From: an uncultured bacterium
GTDB lineage: Bacteria > Desulfobacterota > Desulfobaccia > Desulfobaccales > 0-14-0-80-60-11
Length of the DNA stretch: 43,654 bases
NCBI GenBank assembly: GCA_937943575.1
Contig: CALEAV010000012.1
Span: forward strand, 1 to 43,654
Direction: 5' to 3'
The notes beneath the pieces are model-generated. The model was not told the DNA's origin. It made no database searches and was given only the letters and a program-made list of their open reading frames with translations. Every line of letters starts with the position of its first letter. Position 1 is the first letter of the stretch. This document shows, piece after piece, positions 30,660 to 40,350 of this stretch. The translations under genes were made by a program, and so were the position numbers.

Positions 30660-31913
30660 ATGAACGAATTCCTGAATGACACCTTTGCGGCGCTCAGGCA
30701 CCGCAACTTCCGCCTCTTTTACGCCGGTCAGGGCATCAGCCTGACGGGCTCCTGGATGCAGGCGGTGGCCCTGAACTGGCTGGCCCTGGTGCTCACCGAC
30801 TCCGCCTTTTTCCTGGGCCTCATGGGCGCCCTGCAGACCCTCCCCATCTTCCTCTTCTCCTTTGTGGGCGGGGTGGCGGCGGACCGCTACGCCAAGCGCA
30901 CGCTGCTCTTCGCCACCCAGGGGGCCATGCTGCTGTTGGCGGTGGCCTTGGGCGTCCTGGTGGACGTGCGTCTCATCACCATATGGCTCCTGGGGCTGAT
31001 TGTCTTTCTTTCGGGCTCGGCCATGGCCTTCGACATCCCCATTCGCCAGGCCTTCATCGTGGAGCTGGTGGGCAAGGCCGACCTGGCCAACGCCATCGCC
31101 CTGAACTCCACCCTGTTCAACGGCACCCGGGTGGTGGGGCCGGCCCTGGCGGGGGTGTGCATCGCCGCGGTGGGCATGGCCAACTGCTTCTATCTCAACG
31201 CGGTGAGCTTCCTGGCGGTGCTGGTGGCTCTGGCGGTCATCCGCCTGCCCCGGGCGGCCTCGCCCCCCCGGGTGTCCATGGCCCAGGCCTTCCGGGAACT
31301 GCGGGACTTCCTCGGGGCCCGGCCGGCCCTGCGCCTGGTGCTGCTGCTCATGACCCTGGTCTCCATCCTGGGGCACCCCTACTACGTGCTCATCCCGGTG
31401 CTGGCCCGGGATGTGCTGGGGGCCGGGCCCCAGGGCTATGGCCTTCTCATGGCGGCCAGCGGTCTGGGGGCCTTTGTGGGGGGCCTGTCCCTGGCCCGGC
31501 GGCTGCGGCACCGGCCGCCCATGCCCTCTTTTCTGGGGGGCACGGCCCTCTTTCTGGCGGGGGTGCTGGCCCTGTCCCTGAGCCGCCACCTGTGGCTGGC
31601 GGTGCCGGCCATGGCCATGACCGGCTTCGGCATGACCACCCAGCTCTCCACCGGCAACAGCCTCCTGCAGCTCAACGTGCCGGACCATCTCCGGGGGCGC
31701 ATCATGAGCCTCTTCGGCCTCATCATCATCGGCTCCACGCCGGTGGGGAGTCTTCTCTATGGTGCGGTGGCCCAGCACCTGGGGGTGCAGCCCACCTTTG
31801 CCCTGGGGAGCCTCACCGCCGCCCTGGCGGTGGTGCTGATGCTCGTCAAAAACCCGGATCTGTGGAACCTGGGCTTCAGCGAGCTGGCCGCCGCCGACCC
31901 GGAGGCCCGATAG
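30660..31913 (+). CDS. MFS transporter (EntS-like exporter family)
   Basis: A 417-residue protein with about 12 membrane segments. The opening FAALRHRNFRLFYAGQGISLTGSWMQAVALNWL is typical of the MFS_3/EntS group, and the loop GGVAADRYAKR between helices 2 and 3 is the MFS signature. Members export siderophores, drugs or other small molecules by proton antiport; the substrate is unknown. It follows the MacA-like and ATPase genes on the same strand, but a 147-base gap with an inverted repeat separates them. No Shine-Dalgarno sequence is visible before the ATG. Confidence 0.88.
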   Translation: MNEFLNDTFAALRHRNFRLFYAGQGISLTGSWMQAVALNWLALVLTDSAFFLGLMGALQTLPIFLFSFVGGVAADRYAKRTLLFATQGAMLLLAVALGVLVDVRLITIWLLGLIVFLSGSAMAFDIPIRQAFIVELVGKADLANAIALNSTLFNGTRVVGPALAGVCIAAVGMANCFYLNAVSFLAVLVALAVIRLPRAASPPRVSMAQAFRELRDFLGARPALRLVLLLMTLVSILGHPYYVLIPVLARDVLGAGPQGYGLLMAASGLGAFVGGLSLARRLRHRPPMPSFLGGTALFLAGVLALSLSRHLWLAVPAMAMTGFGMTTQLSTGNSLLQLNVPDHLRGRIMSLFGLIIIGSTPVGSLLYGAVAQHLGVQPTFALGSLTAALAVVLMLVKNPDLWNLGFSELAAADPEAR

Positions 31914-32036
31914 CCTGGAGCGACCGGGGCGACAGGGATTTTTGAGGGGGCGCCCGGGAATCGCCGGCTTCTCCGCCCTCCCCGCCCCTTGGCCCCCTCC
32001 GCAGGTCCCGGCCTCGGGGGAAATTTCGCCGGCGCC

Positions 32037-32065
32037 TTGGCAAGGCAAAGATTTCCTGTTATATA
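32037..32065 (+). promoter_or_regulatory. Promoter of the rpsB-tsf operon
   Basis: TTGGCA (32037-32042) and TATATA (32060-32065) are 17 bases apart in an AT-rich patch. The leader of about 110 nt is GC-rich and could hold the S2 feedback site, but I cannot identify it. Confidence 0.65.
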
Positions 32066-32183
32066 AAAGAGATTTAAAAATTTACCGACACACGCTCCGC
32101 CCAAGACAACTGGTGCCGGCGGGGAGGGGGAGCCCGGCCGGTGGGCCCGGCCCGGCGGAGCGGCGGCTGAACCAGGAGGAGCC

Positions 32184-32990
32184 ATGTCCTATGTGACCAT
32201 GAAGGAGCTGCTGGAGGCCGGGGTGCATTTCGGCCACCAGACCCGCCGCTGGAACCCCAAGATGCAGCCCTTCATCTTCGGGGCCCGAAACGGCATCCAC
32301 ATCATTGACCTGCAAAAGACCGTCCAGTATTTCAAGGTTGCCTACCATACGGTGGTGGAGAAGGTGGCCGACGGCGGCATCGTGCTCTTTGTGGGCACCA
32401 AAAAGCAGGCCATGGACGCCATCGCCGAGGAGGCCACCCGCTGCGGCATGTTCTACGTCAATCACCGCTGGCTGGGCGGCATGCTCACCAACTACGCCAC
32501 CATCGCCCGCTCCATCGACAAGCTCAAGGCCTTTGAGGCCATGAAGGAGGACGGCAGCCTGAGGCGCTTCCCCAAGAAGGAAATCCTGATGATGGAGAAG
32601 CGGGCCGCCAAGCTGGAGCGGGCCCTGGGGGGCATCAAGAACATGGGCCGACTGCCCGACCTCATCTATGTGGTGGACCCCCGCAAGGAGAACATCGCGG
32701 TGAGCGAAGCCCGGAAGATGGGCATTCCCATCGTGGCCATCGTGGATTCCAACTGCGACCCCACCATCATTGACTATCCCATTCCCGGCAACGACGACGC
32801 CATCCGGGCCATCCGGCTGCTCACCTCCCGCATCGCCGATGCCTGTATCGAGGGGGCGCGCCTGAGGGAGGAGCGTCTCCAGGGCCTGGTGGACAAGGAG
32901 GCGGCCCTGGCGGAGACGGAGCCGCCGGCAGCCTCGCCCCCTGAAGAGACGGCGGCGGCCCCGGCCGAGGAGCTGGAAGCCGAAGCCTAA
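32184..32990 (+). CDS. rpsB: 30S ribosomal protein S2
   Basis: The 268-residue protein is S2 throughout: [22 protein letters not shown] at the N-terminus, [14 protein letters not shown], and the final core segment [27 protein letters not shown]. The C-terminus is an Ala/Glu-rich tail of about 35 residues, longer than in Escherichia coli. S2 joins the small subunit late in assembly and contacts S1. AGGAGGA precedes the ATG. It leads the conserved rpsB-tsf-pyrH-frr-uppS order found across bacteria. Confidence 0.98.
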   Translation: MSYVTMKELLEAGVHFGHQTRRWNPKMQPFIFGARNGIHIIDLQKTVQYFKVAYHTVVEKVADGGIVLFVGTKKQAMDAIAEEATRCGMFYVNHRWLGGMLTNYATIARSIDKLKAFEAMKEDGSLRRFPKKEILMMEKRAAKLERALGGIKNMGRLPDLIYVVDPRKENIAVSEARKMGIPIVAIVDSNCDPTIIDYPIPGNDDAIRAIRLLTSRIADACIEGARLREERLQGLVDKEAALAETEPPAASPPEETAAAPAEELEAEA

Positions 32991-33079
32991 CTTCTTCAGC
33001 CGGACCGGGAACTCTCACCGGGGCCGGACACTCACCCGCGTCGTGCCTTTAGGACTGTGGCGCAAGGAGGATGACACCC

Positions 33080-33934
33080 GTGGAGATCTCTGCGGAACTG
33101 GTAAAGACCCTGCGAGAAAAGACCAACTGCGGTTTCATGGACTGTAAAAAGGCCCTGAAGGAGACCGGCGGCGATCTGGAGGCCGCCATCGCCTATCTGC
33201 GGCAGAAGGGCATCGCCGTGGCCACCAAACGGGCCGAGCGGGCCACCAGCGAGGGCACCGTCTGGGCCGCCCTCAACCCCGCCGGCACCGCCGGGGTGCT
33301 CCTGGAGGTCAACTGCGAATCCGACTTTGTGGCCAAGACCGACAGCTTCCAGAACTTCGGCCGCACCCTGGCGGAGCAGCTCCTGGCGCAGGAGGTGGCC
33401 GACGTGGAGGCCCTGCTCACCGCCCCCTGGGCCGCCGACCCCCGGCTCACCGTGGGCGATTATCTCAACGAGATCATGGGCCAGCTGGGGGAGAACCTCC
33501 GCCTCCGCCGCTTTGTGCGCCTGGAGGGCGGCCTGGTGGCCTCCTATATCCACTTCGGCGGCAAGATCGGGGTGCTCCTGCAGATGGAAGCCCCCCTCAC
33601 CGAGGCGGCCCGGGTGGTGGCCCACGACCTGGCCATGCAGGTGGCGGCCACCAACCCCCTGGCGGTCCGCCGGGAGGAGGTGGACCCCGAGGCCGTGGCC
33701 AGGGAGAAGGCCATCTTCGAGGCCCAGGCCCGGGAATCCGGCAAGCCCGAGAAGATCATTGAAAAGATGGTCAGCGGCCGCCTGGACAAGTTCTTCAAGG
33801 AGGTCTGCCTTCTGGAGCAGGCCTTCGTCAAGAACCCCGACCTCACCGTGGCCAAGGTGCTGGAGGAGGCCGGGGCCAAACTGGGCGCACCCCTCACGGT
33901 GAGGCGCTTCGTGCGCTTCCAGGTGGGCGCCTGA
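33080..33934 (+). CDS. tsf: Elongation factor Ts
   Basis: EF-Ts exchanges GDP for GTP on EF-Tu. The N-terminal UBA-like domain [42 protein letters not shown] is followed by the conserved region ending [13 protein letters not shown] and by the dimerisation/core domains; length of about 284 residues is usual. An ATG lies nine bases upstream (33071), but AAGGAGG abuts it with no spacing, whereas the GTG at 33080 is nine bases away and gives the family-typical start [10 protein letters not shown] therefore prefer the GTG. Confidence 0.96.
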   Translation: MEISAELVKTLREKTNCGFMDCKKALKETGGDLEAAIAYLRQKGIAVATKRAERATSEGTVWAALNPAGTAGVLLEVNCESDFVAKTDSFQNFGRTLAEQLLAQEVADVEALLTAPWAADPRLTVGDYLNEIMGQLGENLRLRRFVRLEGGLVASYIHFGGKIGVLLQMEAPLTEAARVVAHDLAMQVAATNPLAVRREEVDPEAVAREKAIFEAQARESGKPEKIIEKMVSGRLDKFFKEVCLLEQAFVKNPDLTVAKVLEEAGAKLGAPLTVRRFVRFQVGA

Positions 33935-33944
33935 AGGAGGAACC

Positions 33945-34670
33945 ATGTCCGCCGCTCCCCGTTTCCGCCGGGTGCTCCTCAAGGTCAGCGGCGAAACCCT
34001 GGCCGGGGCCAAGCCCTTCGGCCTGTGCCCCGACACCCTGAAGGCCATCGCCCGGGAAATCAAGGCGGCCAAGGCGTTGGACGTGGAGATCGGGGTGGTG
34101 GTGGGGGGCGGCAACATCTTCCGGGGGCTGGCCGCCCAGGCCATGGGGCTGGACCGGGCGGTGGCCGACTACATGGGCATGCTGGCCACGGTGATCAACG
34201 CCCTGGCCCTGCAGAACGCCCTGGAGCGGGAGGGTATCCCCACCCGGGTGATGAGCGCCATCGCCATGCACGAGGTGGCGGAGCCCTACATCCGGCGCCG
34301 CGCCCTGCGGCACCTGGAAAAAGGGCGGGTGGTGATCTTCGCCGCCGGCACCTGCAGCCCCTACTTCACCACCGACACCGCCGGGGCGCTCCGAGCGGCG
34401 GAGATCGGGGCCGAGGCCATCTTCAAGGGCACCAAGGTGGACGGCATCTACGACCGGGACCCCATGACCGACCCCGAGGCCGTCTTTCTGCCCCGGCTCA
34501 CCTACTTTGAGGTGCTGGAGAAGTCCCTTAAGGTGATGGATTCCACCGCAGTGACCATGGCCATGGAGCACAATCTCCCCATCGTGGTCTTCAAGCTCCT
34601 CACCCCGGGAAATATGGTGAACGTTTTGCTCGGTCAGGGTATCTGTACGATAGTGGAGAACGTCCCATGA
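33945..34670 (+). CDS. pyrH: UMP kinase
   Basis: A 241-residue hexameric-type bacterial UMP kinase of the amino-acid-kinase fold. Landmarks are [13 protein letters not shown], the glycine loop [47 protein letters not shown], and the C-terminal segment ending [10 protein letters not shown]. It phosphorylates UMP to UDP and is usually regulated by GTP and UTP. GAAGGAGG lies four bases before the ATG, 11 bases after the tsf stop. Its stop overlaps the frr start (ATGA). Confidence 0.97.
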   Translation: MSAAPRFRRVLLKVSGETLAGAKPFGLCPDTLKAIAREIKAAKALDVEIGVVVGGGNIFRGLAAQAMGLDRAVADYMGMLATVINALALQNALEREGIPTRVMSAIAMHEVAEPYIRRRALRHLEKGRVVIFAAGTCSPYFTTDTAGALRAAEIGAEAIFKGTKVDGIYDRDPMTDPEAVFLPRLTYFEVLEKSLKVMDSTAVTMAMEHNLPIVVFKLLTPGNMVNVLLGQGICTIVENVP

Positions 34671-35224
34671 AAGAGAAGGTGATGGAAGAGACCCGGCGCC
34701 GCATGACCAAGGTGCTGGAGGTGCTGGGGCACGATCTGGCCCGGGTGCGCACCGGCCGGGCCTCGGTGGCCTTGCTGGAAGGCATCAAGGTGGAGGCCTA
34801 CGGCTCCCTCATGCCTTTAGCCCAGGTGGCCTCCCTGGCGGCCCCGGAGCCCCGGCTGCTCACCGTGCAACCCTGGGACACCGGCCTGATCGGCGAGATC
34901 GAGAAGGCCATCCTCAAATCCGACCTGGGCCTCACCCCGGCCAACGACGGCAAGGTCATCCGCCTGCCCATCCCGGCCCTCACCACCGAGCGCCGGAAAG
35001 AGCTGGCCAAAATGGTGAAAAAGATGGCCGAGGAGGCCAAGGTGGCCCTGAGGAACATCCGCCGGGACGCCAATGAGCAGATCAAGAAGCTGAAAAACGA
35101 CAAGCAGGTCTCCGAGGACGACGCCCACCGGGCCACCGACGAGGTGCAGAAGATCACCGACGAATTCATCAGGAAGGTGGACAGCCTGGCGGCGGACAAG
35201 GAAAAGGAGATCATGTCCTTCTGA
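34667..35224 (+). CDS. frr: Ribosome recycling factor
   Basis: The 185-residue protein is a standard RRF: the three-helix stem with [28 protein letters not shown] and a C-terminal [41 protein letters not shown] run. It splits post-termination ribosomes with EF-G. It is translationally coupled to pyrH by a four-base overlap. Confidence 0.98.
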   Translation: MKEKVMEETRRRMTKVLEVLGHDLARVRTGRASVALLEGIKVEAYGSLMPLAQVASLAAPEPRLLTVQPWDTGLIGEIEKAILKSDLGLTPANDGKVIRLPIPALTTERRKELAKMVKKMAEEAKVALRNIRRDANEQIKKLKNDKQVSEDDAHRATDEVQKITDEFIRKVDSLAADKEKEIMSF

Positions 35225-35231
35225 GGCGGCG

Positions 35232-36023
35232 ATGACACCCCCTTCCCCCTCCCCCCCGAGCCTGGATCCCGCCCGCCTGCCCCGGCATGTGGCCATCATC
35301 ATGGACGGCAACGGCCGCTGGGCCAGGCAGCGGGGCTATCCCAGGGTGCGCGGTCATGCCGCCGGCGCCGAGTCGGCCCGGGCCATCATCCGGGAGGCCC
35401 GGCGGCTGGGGATCGGCTACCTCACCCTCTATGCCTTTTCGGAGGAGAACTGGCAGCGCCCCGCCCGGGAGATCCGCACCCTCATGGCCCTCCTGAAGCG
35501 CTATCTGCGGCAGGAGCTCCGGGAGATGCAGGAAAACGGCATCGCCTTCAATGCCATCGGCAACCTGGCCCGCCTGCCCGCCGACGTCCAGGAGGAGCTG
35601 CGGCGCACCCGGGAGGCCACCCAGGGCGGCACCGGCATGGTCCTCACCCTGGCCTTGAGCTACGGCGGCCGCAGCGAAATCCTCCAGGCCCTCCAGGCCC
35701 TGGCCCGGGAGGTGCAGGCGGGACGCCTCACCCCCGAGGAGATTGACGCTGCCCGCTTTGCCGGCGCCCTCTACACCGCCGGGCTGCCGGACCCGGACCT
35801 CCTCATCCGCACCAGCGGGGAATACCGCCTCAGCAATTTCCTCCTCTGGCAGTCCGCCTACACCGAGCTTTATTTCACCGACACCTACTGGCCGGATTTC
35901 CGGGAGGCGGAATTCCACCGGGCCCTCAGGGATTACCAGCGGCGGGACCGGCGCTTCGGCCTCACCCAGGAGCAGGTGAAATCCGGGGCCCTGGCCCGGA
36001 TGCAGGGCGCTCCCCCCCGCTGA
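35232..36023 (+). CDS. uppS: Undecaprenyl diphosphate synthase (isoprenyl transferase)
   Basis: A 263-residue cis-prenyltransferase with the substrate-binding motif HVAIIMDGNGRWARQRG, the segment YLTLYAFSEENWQRP, and the C-terminal DLLIRTSGEYRLSNFLLWQSAYTELYF motif. It elongates farnesyl diphosphate to the C55 carrier for peptidoglycan and O-antigen. It starts seven bases after the frr stop. cdsA, the usual next gene, is absent: uvrC follows in the opposite direction, so the operon ends here. Confidence 0.96.
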   Translation: MTPPSPSPPSLDPARLPRHVAIIMDGNGRWARQRGYPRVRGHAAGAESARAIIREARRLGIGYLTLYAFSEENWQRPAREIRTLMALLKRYLRQELREMQENGIAFNAIGNLARLPADVQEELRRTREATQGGTGMVLTLALSYGGRSEILQALQALAREVQAGRLTPEEIDAARFAGALYTAGLPDPDLLIRTSGEYRLSNFLLWQSAYTELYFTDTYWPDFREAEFHRALRDYQRRDRRFGLTQEQVKSGALARMQGAPPR

Positions 36024-36206
36024 GGGCGGCCTGTCGCCGCTCTCGTGGAAGAGAGGCAAGGCGCCCGGGCCCTCTGATCCCTCCCCGTTTCCAATTCCAC
36101 CGGCAGGACCACCCCGACAGGGCCGGCCCCGACATCGCCGGGGCCCGCAGCCGGCGCCGGTCCGGCCCTCCCCCGGTTCCAGGCAGCTCTCAGGCCGGAT
36201 CCGGCC

Positions 36207-38141
36207 TCAGGGGGCGGCAGGGACCCCACCCCCATCGCCCGTCTCCTCGTTTATGGCCTGCCGGGTCTGCAGCCAGGCGTGGAGGCGCTCGGCCACCGGC
36301 CGGGTGAAGCCGGGCAGGGCCGCCAGCTCAGAGACCTGCGCGGCCATCAGCTCCCCCAGGCTGGCATAGCGGGAGAGGAGAACCCGGCGGCGGGCGGGGC
36401 CGATGCCGGGCACCTGGGTGAGGTGGGAGGCCAACAGCTCCCGGCGGGCCCGGCGGCGATGGTGGCTGACGGCGAAGCGGTGGGCCTCATCCCGCAGGCG
36501 CACCAGCAGCAGCCAGCCCGGGGAATCCGCCGGCAAAAACAGGGGGTTTTTGCGGCCGGGGAGGAAGAGGCGGTCCCTGACCGGCTTGCCGTCGGCGCCG
36601 GTGCCCTCCTTGGCCAGGGCCACGACCCGGAGGTCCCGGCGGCCCACCTCCGCCAGGGCGGCCTTAACCGCCTGCAGCTGCCCCTTGCCCCCGTCCACCA
36701 CCAGCAGATCCGGCAGCAACGCCTCCTCCTTGCCGAAGTGGCGCCTGACCACCTCCGCCAGCATGGCGTAATCGTCCTGGCCCGCCACCTCCCGGATGCG
36801 GAAGCGCCGGTAGCCCTGCCGGTCCGGGGCGCCGTCGGTGAAGGTGACCAGCGCCCCCACCGGCTGGGCGCCCTGCAGGGTGGAGATATCCAGGCAGGCC
36901 AAATTTCGGGGCGGGGCCGGCAGCCCTAAGCGCTGCTGCAGGTCGGCCAGGGCGTCGGGTGGCAGCGGCCCTTTGAGGCGGCGTTCCAGGGCCGCGGCGG
37001 CATTGTCCTGGGCCAGGGCCAGCAGGCGCCGGTGGTCGCCGGCCGCCGCGGCAGGGGGCGGGCCGGCCGGGGCGGGGGAGGACCCCGGGGTTGTGAATCC
37101 CGGCACCGCCACCAGCTTCACCGGCCGCCCCCGCTGCTCGCTCAGCACCCGGGCCAGAAGCCGCCGGTCGGGAATGTCGTGGGGAAGCAGAATCTCGTCC
37201 GGCAGCGGCCGGCCCTCCCGGTAATACTGCTTGATGAAATCCCCCACCAGGTCCAGGCCCGGCAAAAGATCGGGGAAATAGTACTCCTGGCTCCCCACCA
37301 CCAGGCCCTGGCGCACCAGAAGCACCAGAATGAGGCTGTGGCCGCCGTCCCGGGCCACCCCCAGGACGTCCTGGTCCTTGAAGTGGGGGCGGGCCATGCC
37401 CTGGCGCTCCAGGGTCTGGCGCACCGCGGCGATGCGGTCCCTGAGGCGCGCCGCTTTCTCAAACTCCAGGGCCTGGGCGGCGGCGGCCATCTCCCGCTTC
37501 AAAGTGAGCAGCAGGCTGCGGCCCCGCCCCTTGAGGAACTGCACCGCCTGAAGCACCGCCCGGCGGTAGTCCTCCCGGCTCACCAGCCCGGCGCACGGCC
37601 CCAGGCAGCGCCCCACCTGGGCGTTGAGGCAGGGCCGGGAGCGGGGGACGAGGCGGTTGCCCTTGCAGGTCCTGAGCCCGAAGACCTGCCTCATCAGCCG
37701 GACCGTCTCCCGGGCCTGGGCGGCGTGGGCATAGGGGCCGAAATAGAGGGCCCCGTCGGCGGCAAAGCGGCGCACAAAGCGCAGGGCAGGAAAGTCCTCC
37801 CCCAAATCCAGCCGGAGGCAGAGAAAGTTTTTGTCATCCCTGAGCTCAATGTTGTAGCGGGGGCGGTGCTCCTTGATGAGGTTGCGCTCCAGGATGAGGG
37901 CCTCCCGCTCGGTGGCGGTGAGGAGATACTGCACCTCCCGGATTTTTTTCAGCATCAGGGCGGTCTTGGGGTCGTGCTGCTCCGGGGCCTTGAGATAGGA
38001 GGCCAGGCGGTGGCGCAGATTGGCCGCCTTGCCCACATAGAGCACCCGGCCGCCGGCGTCCTTGAACAGGTAGACGCCGGGCTTGCGGGGCACCTGGCGC
38101 GCCACCGCCGCCAGGACGGGGGAAGGGGAGGGTCTTTCCAT
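36207..38141 (-). CDS. uvrC: Excinuclease ABC subunit C
   Basis: The protein of about 644 residues has the GIY-YIG nuclease domain (KPGVYLFKDAGGRVLYVGKAANLRHRLASY), a UVR motif (LEFEKAARLRDRIAAV), the UvrC-homology endonuclease domain with LLVVDGGKGQLQAV and DEAHRFAVSHHRRRAR, and a C-terminal helix-hairpin-helix pair. It makes both incisions in nucleotide excision repair with UvrB. A linker of about 45 residues near residue 350 is Pro/Ala-rich. The frame opens with GTG at 38144; the adjoining ATG at 38141 is more likely. Neither has a clear ribosome site. Confidence 0.96.
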   Translation of the reverse strand: MERPSPSPVLAAVARQVPRKPGVYLFKDAGGRVLYVGKAANLRHRLASYLKAPEQHDPKTALMLKKIREVQYLLTATEREALILERNLIKEHRPRYNIELRDDKNFLCLRLDLGEDFPALRFVRRFAADGALYFGPYAHAAQARETVRLMRQVFGLRTCKGNRLVPRSRPCLNAQVGRCLGPCAGLVSREDYRRAVLQAVQFLKGRGRSLLLTLKREMAAAAQALEFEKAARLRDRIAAVRQTLERQGMARPHFKDQDVLGVARDGGHSLILVLLVRQGLVVGSQEYYFPDLLPGLDLVGDFIKQYYREGRPLPDEILLPHDIPDRRLLARVLSEQRGRPVKLVAVPGFTTPGSSPAPAGPPPAAAAGDHRRLLALAQDNAAAALERRLKGPLPPDALADLQQRLGLPAPPRNLACLDISTLQGAQPVGALVTFTDGAPDRQGYRRFRIREVAGQDDYAMLAEVVRRHFGKEEALLPDLLVVDGGKGQLQAVKAALAEVGRRDLRVVALAKEGTGADGKPVRDRLFLPGRKNPLFLPADSPGWLLLVRLRDEAHRFAVSHHRRRARRELLASHLTQVPGIGPARRRVLLSRYASLGELMAAQVSELAALPGFTRPVAERLHAWLQTRQAINEETGDGGGVPAAP

Positions 38142-38303
38142 CACAGAACCGCAAGCCGGGCTCCACCGCCGAAGCGGCGGCCCGCCTTTACATCGGCAGT
38201 TTTCTTCTTAATATTATGACACAGGAATGCTTCTTCAGGGCCGTGAACCCGCAAGCGGGGGCCGCAGCCCCCCGGCCCTGCCGGAGAGAACAAGGAGAAG
38301 GCC

Positions 38304-39131
38304 ATGTCCCTTCCGAAGGGTGTTCTGGGCTCCACCGGGGTGAGCGTCACCCGCCTGGGGCTGGGGGGCGAAGGGGTGCTGCGCACCTTCGGTTATGAGG
38401 CGGAGGCCCAGGCGGTGATCGACGCCGCCTTTGCCGGGGGCATCCGCTACTTTGAATCGGCCCGGGCCTATTCGGGGAGCGAAGCCTATCTCGGCCGGGG
38501 TTTGGCGGGGCGGCGCCGGGAGGTCTTCCTCACCAGCAAATCCCACGGCCGCAGCCGCAAGGAGGCGGAAGACCACCTGGCCGTCACCCTGCGCCACCTG
38601 GACACCGACTACCTGGACCTCTGGCAGGTGCACGATGTGCGCACCGCCCGGGATCTGGCCGCCCTGACCGCCCCCGGCGGGGCCCTGGAGGCCTTCCGCT
38701 GGGCCAAAGAGCGGGGCTACGCCCGCTTCCTCGGGGTGACAGGGCACCACGACCCGGAGATCCTGCGCCAGGCACTGGACCTCCTGGACTTCGATACGGT
38801 GCTTCTGCCCATCAACCCGGCGGAGCCTGCCCACCGCAGCTTCCTCCCTGTGGCCCGGGAGGCCCGGGAGCGGGGTTTGGGGGTCATTGGCATGAAGGTC
38901 CTGGCCCGGGGCCTGGTGGAGCAGCTGGGGGTGGCGCCCGTGGGCGACTTTGTGCGCTATGCCCTGAGCCAGCCGGTGGATGTGGTGGTCATCGGCGCCG
39001 ACGACGTCTCCCAGGTCCAGGAGCTCCTGGCCGCAGCCCGGGAATTCACCCCCATGCCACCGGCGGAGCAGCGCCGCCTGGAGGAGGCGGTGCGCCCCTT
39101 CGCCCGGGGGCTGATGTATTACAAGCCATAG
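38304..39131 (+). CDS. Aldo/keto reductase family oxidoreductase
   Basis: A 275-residue TIM-barrel protein of the AKR family: [17 protein letters not shown] at the start, then the catalytic segment [25 protein letters not shown] with the active Lys, and LWQVHDV with the active His. The tetrad Asp is replaced by Glu (FES instead of the common FDT/FDS), while Tyr, Lys and His remain. Substrate is unknown; members reduce aldehydes and ketones with NADPH. AAGGAGAAGGCC precedes the ATG. It diverges from uvrC across a short AT-rich promoter region near 38205-38225. Confidence 0.88.
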   Translation: MSLPKGVLGSTGVSVTRLGLGGEGVLRTFGYEAEAQAVIDAAFAGGIRYFESARAYSGSEAYLGRGLAGRRREVFLTSKSHGRSRKEAEDHLAVTLRHLDTDYLDLWQVHDVRTARDLAALTAPGGALEAFRWAKERGYARFLGVTGHHDPEILRQALDLLDFDTVLLPINPAEPAHRSFLPVAREARERGLGVIGMKVLARGLVEQLGVAPVGDFVRYALSQPVDVVVIGADDVSQVQELLAAAREFTPMPPAEQRRLEEAVRPFARGLMYYKP

Positions 39132-39171
39132 CCCGCAGGCGGATTGCCCTGGGGCAGCGGCCGAAGGGAGG

Positions 39172-39192
39172 GGGCGGAGCGATCCTCCGCCC
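39172..39192. terminator. Stem-loop downstream of the aldo/keto reductase gene
   Basis: An 8-bp GC stem (GGGCGGAG with CTCCGCCC, loop of five) lies about 40 bases past the stop. No T-run follows, so termination is only suggested. The remaining bases to 39409 hold nothing I recognise. Confidence 0.35.
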
Positions 39193-39409
39193 GTTGGCCT
39201 TTGGCCCCCTCCCCGCACCAAAAGTTCTCAGCCTGGAACCTCCTCCGCTGCCGGACCTTTTTTCCCCATTTCCCGGTGATCCTGCGATCCTGGCCCCTGA
39301 AGGCCGCTTCGGGCGGCAGGGAGGGCCGGTTCTGACCGGCATCGGGGGCGGGACCCGGGGACCCGCCGGCCTCCGGGGCCCTGCCGGCCCTGCCGGCCGG
39401 GGCCACGGG

Positions 39410-39907
39410 ATGGAAGGTAATCCTGCCCCCCTGCGTCCGGGCTTAAAGGTGGAGGCTGCCAGGCTGAAGGAGTTCAAGGAATTCGCCCTCAAGGGCAATG
39501 TGGTGGACATGGCCGTGGGCATCATCATCGGCGCCGCCTTCGGCACCATTGTCAAATCCCTGGTGGATGACATCCTCATGCCGCCCCTGGGCCTGCTGGT
39601 GGGCAATGTGGACTTTTCCAACCTCTTCGTGGTGCTCCGGGAAGGGAAGGCCGCCGGCCCCTACGTCTCGGTGGCGGCGGCCAAGGAGGCCGGGGCGGTG
39701 ACCCTCAATGTGGGCCTGTTCCTCAACACGGTCATCAGCTTTCTCATCGTCGCCTTTTCCGTCTTTCTGGTGGTCAAAGGCATGAACTGCCTGAAGCGCC
39801 AGGGGCCGCCGCCGGACTCCGGCACCGAGGAATGCCCTTTCTGCATCAGTGCCATTCCGCTGAAGGCGGGGCGCTGTCCACATTGCACTTCAGAACTGCC
39901 GGCCTGA
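39410..39907 (+). CDS. mscL: Large-conductance mechanosensitive channel MscL with C-terminal zinc ribbon
   Basis: A 165-residue MscL. The pore helix [38 protein letters not shown] is followed by a periplasmic loop and the second membrane helix [27 protein letters not shown]. The usual charged helix at the end is replaced by a linker and a four-cysteine ribbon, Cys142/Cys145 (CPFC) and Cys156/Cys159 (CPHC), which should bind zinc in the cytoplasm. The channel releases solutes on hypo-osmotic shock. The ATG at 39410 gives the family-typical start; the long open frame upstream is Pro/Gly-rich and not MscL-like. Confidence 0.92.
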   Translation: MEGNPAPLRPGLKVEAARLKEFKEFALKGNVVDMAVGIIIGAAFGTIVKSLVDDILMPPLGLLVGNVDFSNLFVVLREGKAAGPYVSVAAAKEAGAVTLNVGLFLNTVISFLIVAFSVFLVVKGMNCLKRQGPPPDSGTEECPFCISAIPLKAGRCPHCTSELPA

Positions 39908-40001
39908 CCTGCGGCCGGGAAGGTGGAGTGCTCCGGCAAAGGCATGTCTTTGGCACTTGGGGCCGAAGTAACATCATCTTCGGTTCCCGGGAAAAAATTT
40001 A

Positions 40002-40030
40002 TTTACATCTTTTCAGAATCCTTTTACCAT
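40002..40030 (+). promoter_or_regulatory. Promoter ahead of the Tad pilus genes
   Basis: TTTACA (40002-40007, 5/6) and TACCAT (40025-40030, 4/6) are 17 bases apart in the only AT-rich patch of the 443-base gap. Confidence 0.55.
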
Positions 40031-40036
40031 TCGCAA

Positions 40037-40350
40037 ATGGGAATCTGTCCCGAAAGTCTCAGTCCGGGGACCCGCCTGGCCCGGGGGAGGCGGCGTCGGA
40101 TGGATGCCGGTTCGGAAGACTGACTGCCCGAGGGGGAGGGCTTCCAAAGGGATTTTCCGCCCAGGTTTGGAGGTCGAATAAGAGAAATTTCCCCATCTGG
40201 GGAAAAAAGTTAGGGGAGTGGTTAAAGAAATTCGGGCGTCCACCCGTCAAGAGAGAAGAGGGGCTCCCCAAGGGTCCCAAAGAAGGGGAAGGGAGAGACC
40301 GGTGACACAGGTTTGGCCGGGCGGCGCAAACCGGAATTAAGGGGGGAAGG
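40037..40350 (+). other. Long leader ahead of the secretin gene
   Basis: About 314 bases separate the predicted transcription start from the ATG of cpaC. I see three stem-loops: CCGCCT with AGGCGG near 40070-40095, TTTCCCC with GGGGAAA at 40188-40205, and GGTTTG with CAAACC near 40310-40333, just before the ribosome site. There is no open frame with a gene-like start and no riboswitch consensus that I can match. Confidence 0.4.

Noticed and set aside
39948-39965. TTGGCAC as a sigma-54 promoter before the Tad genes
   Set aside because: The -12 GC is not at the required spacing from the -24 GG, and a better sigma-70 match lies at 40002-40030.
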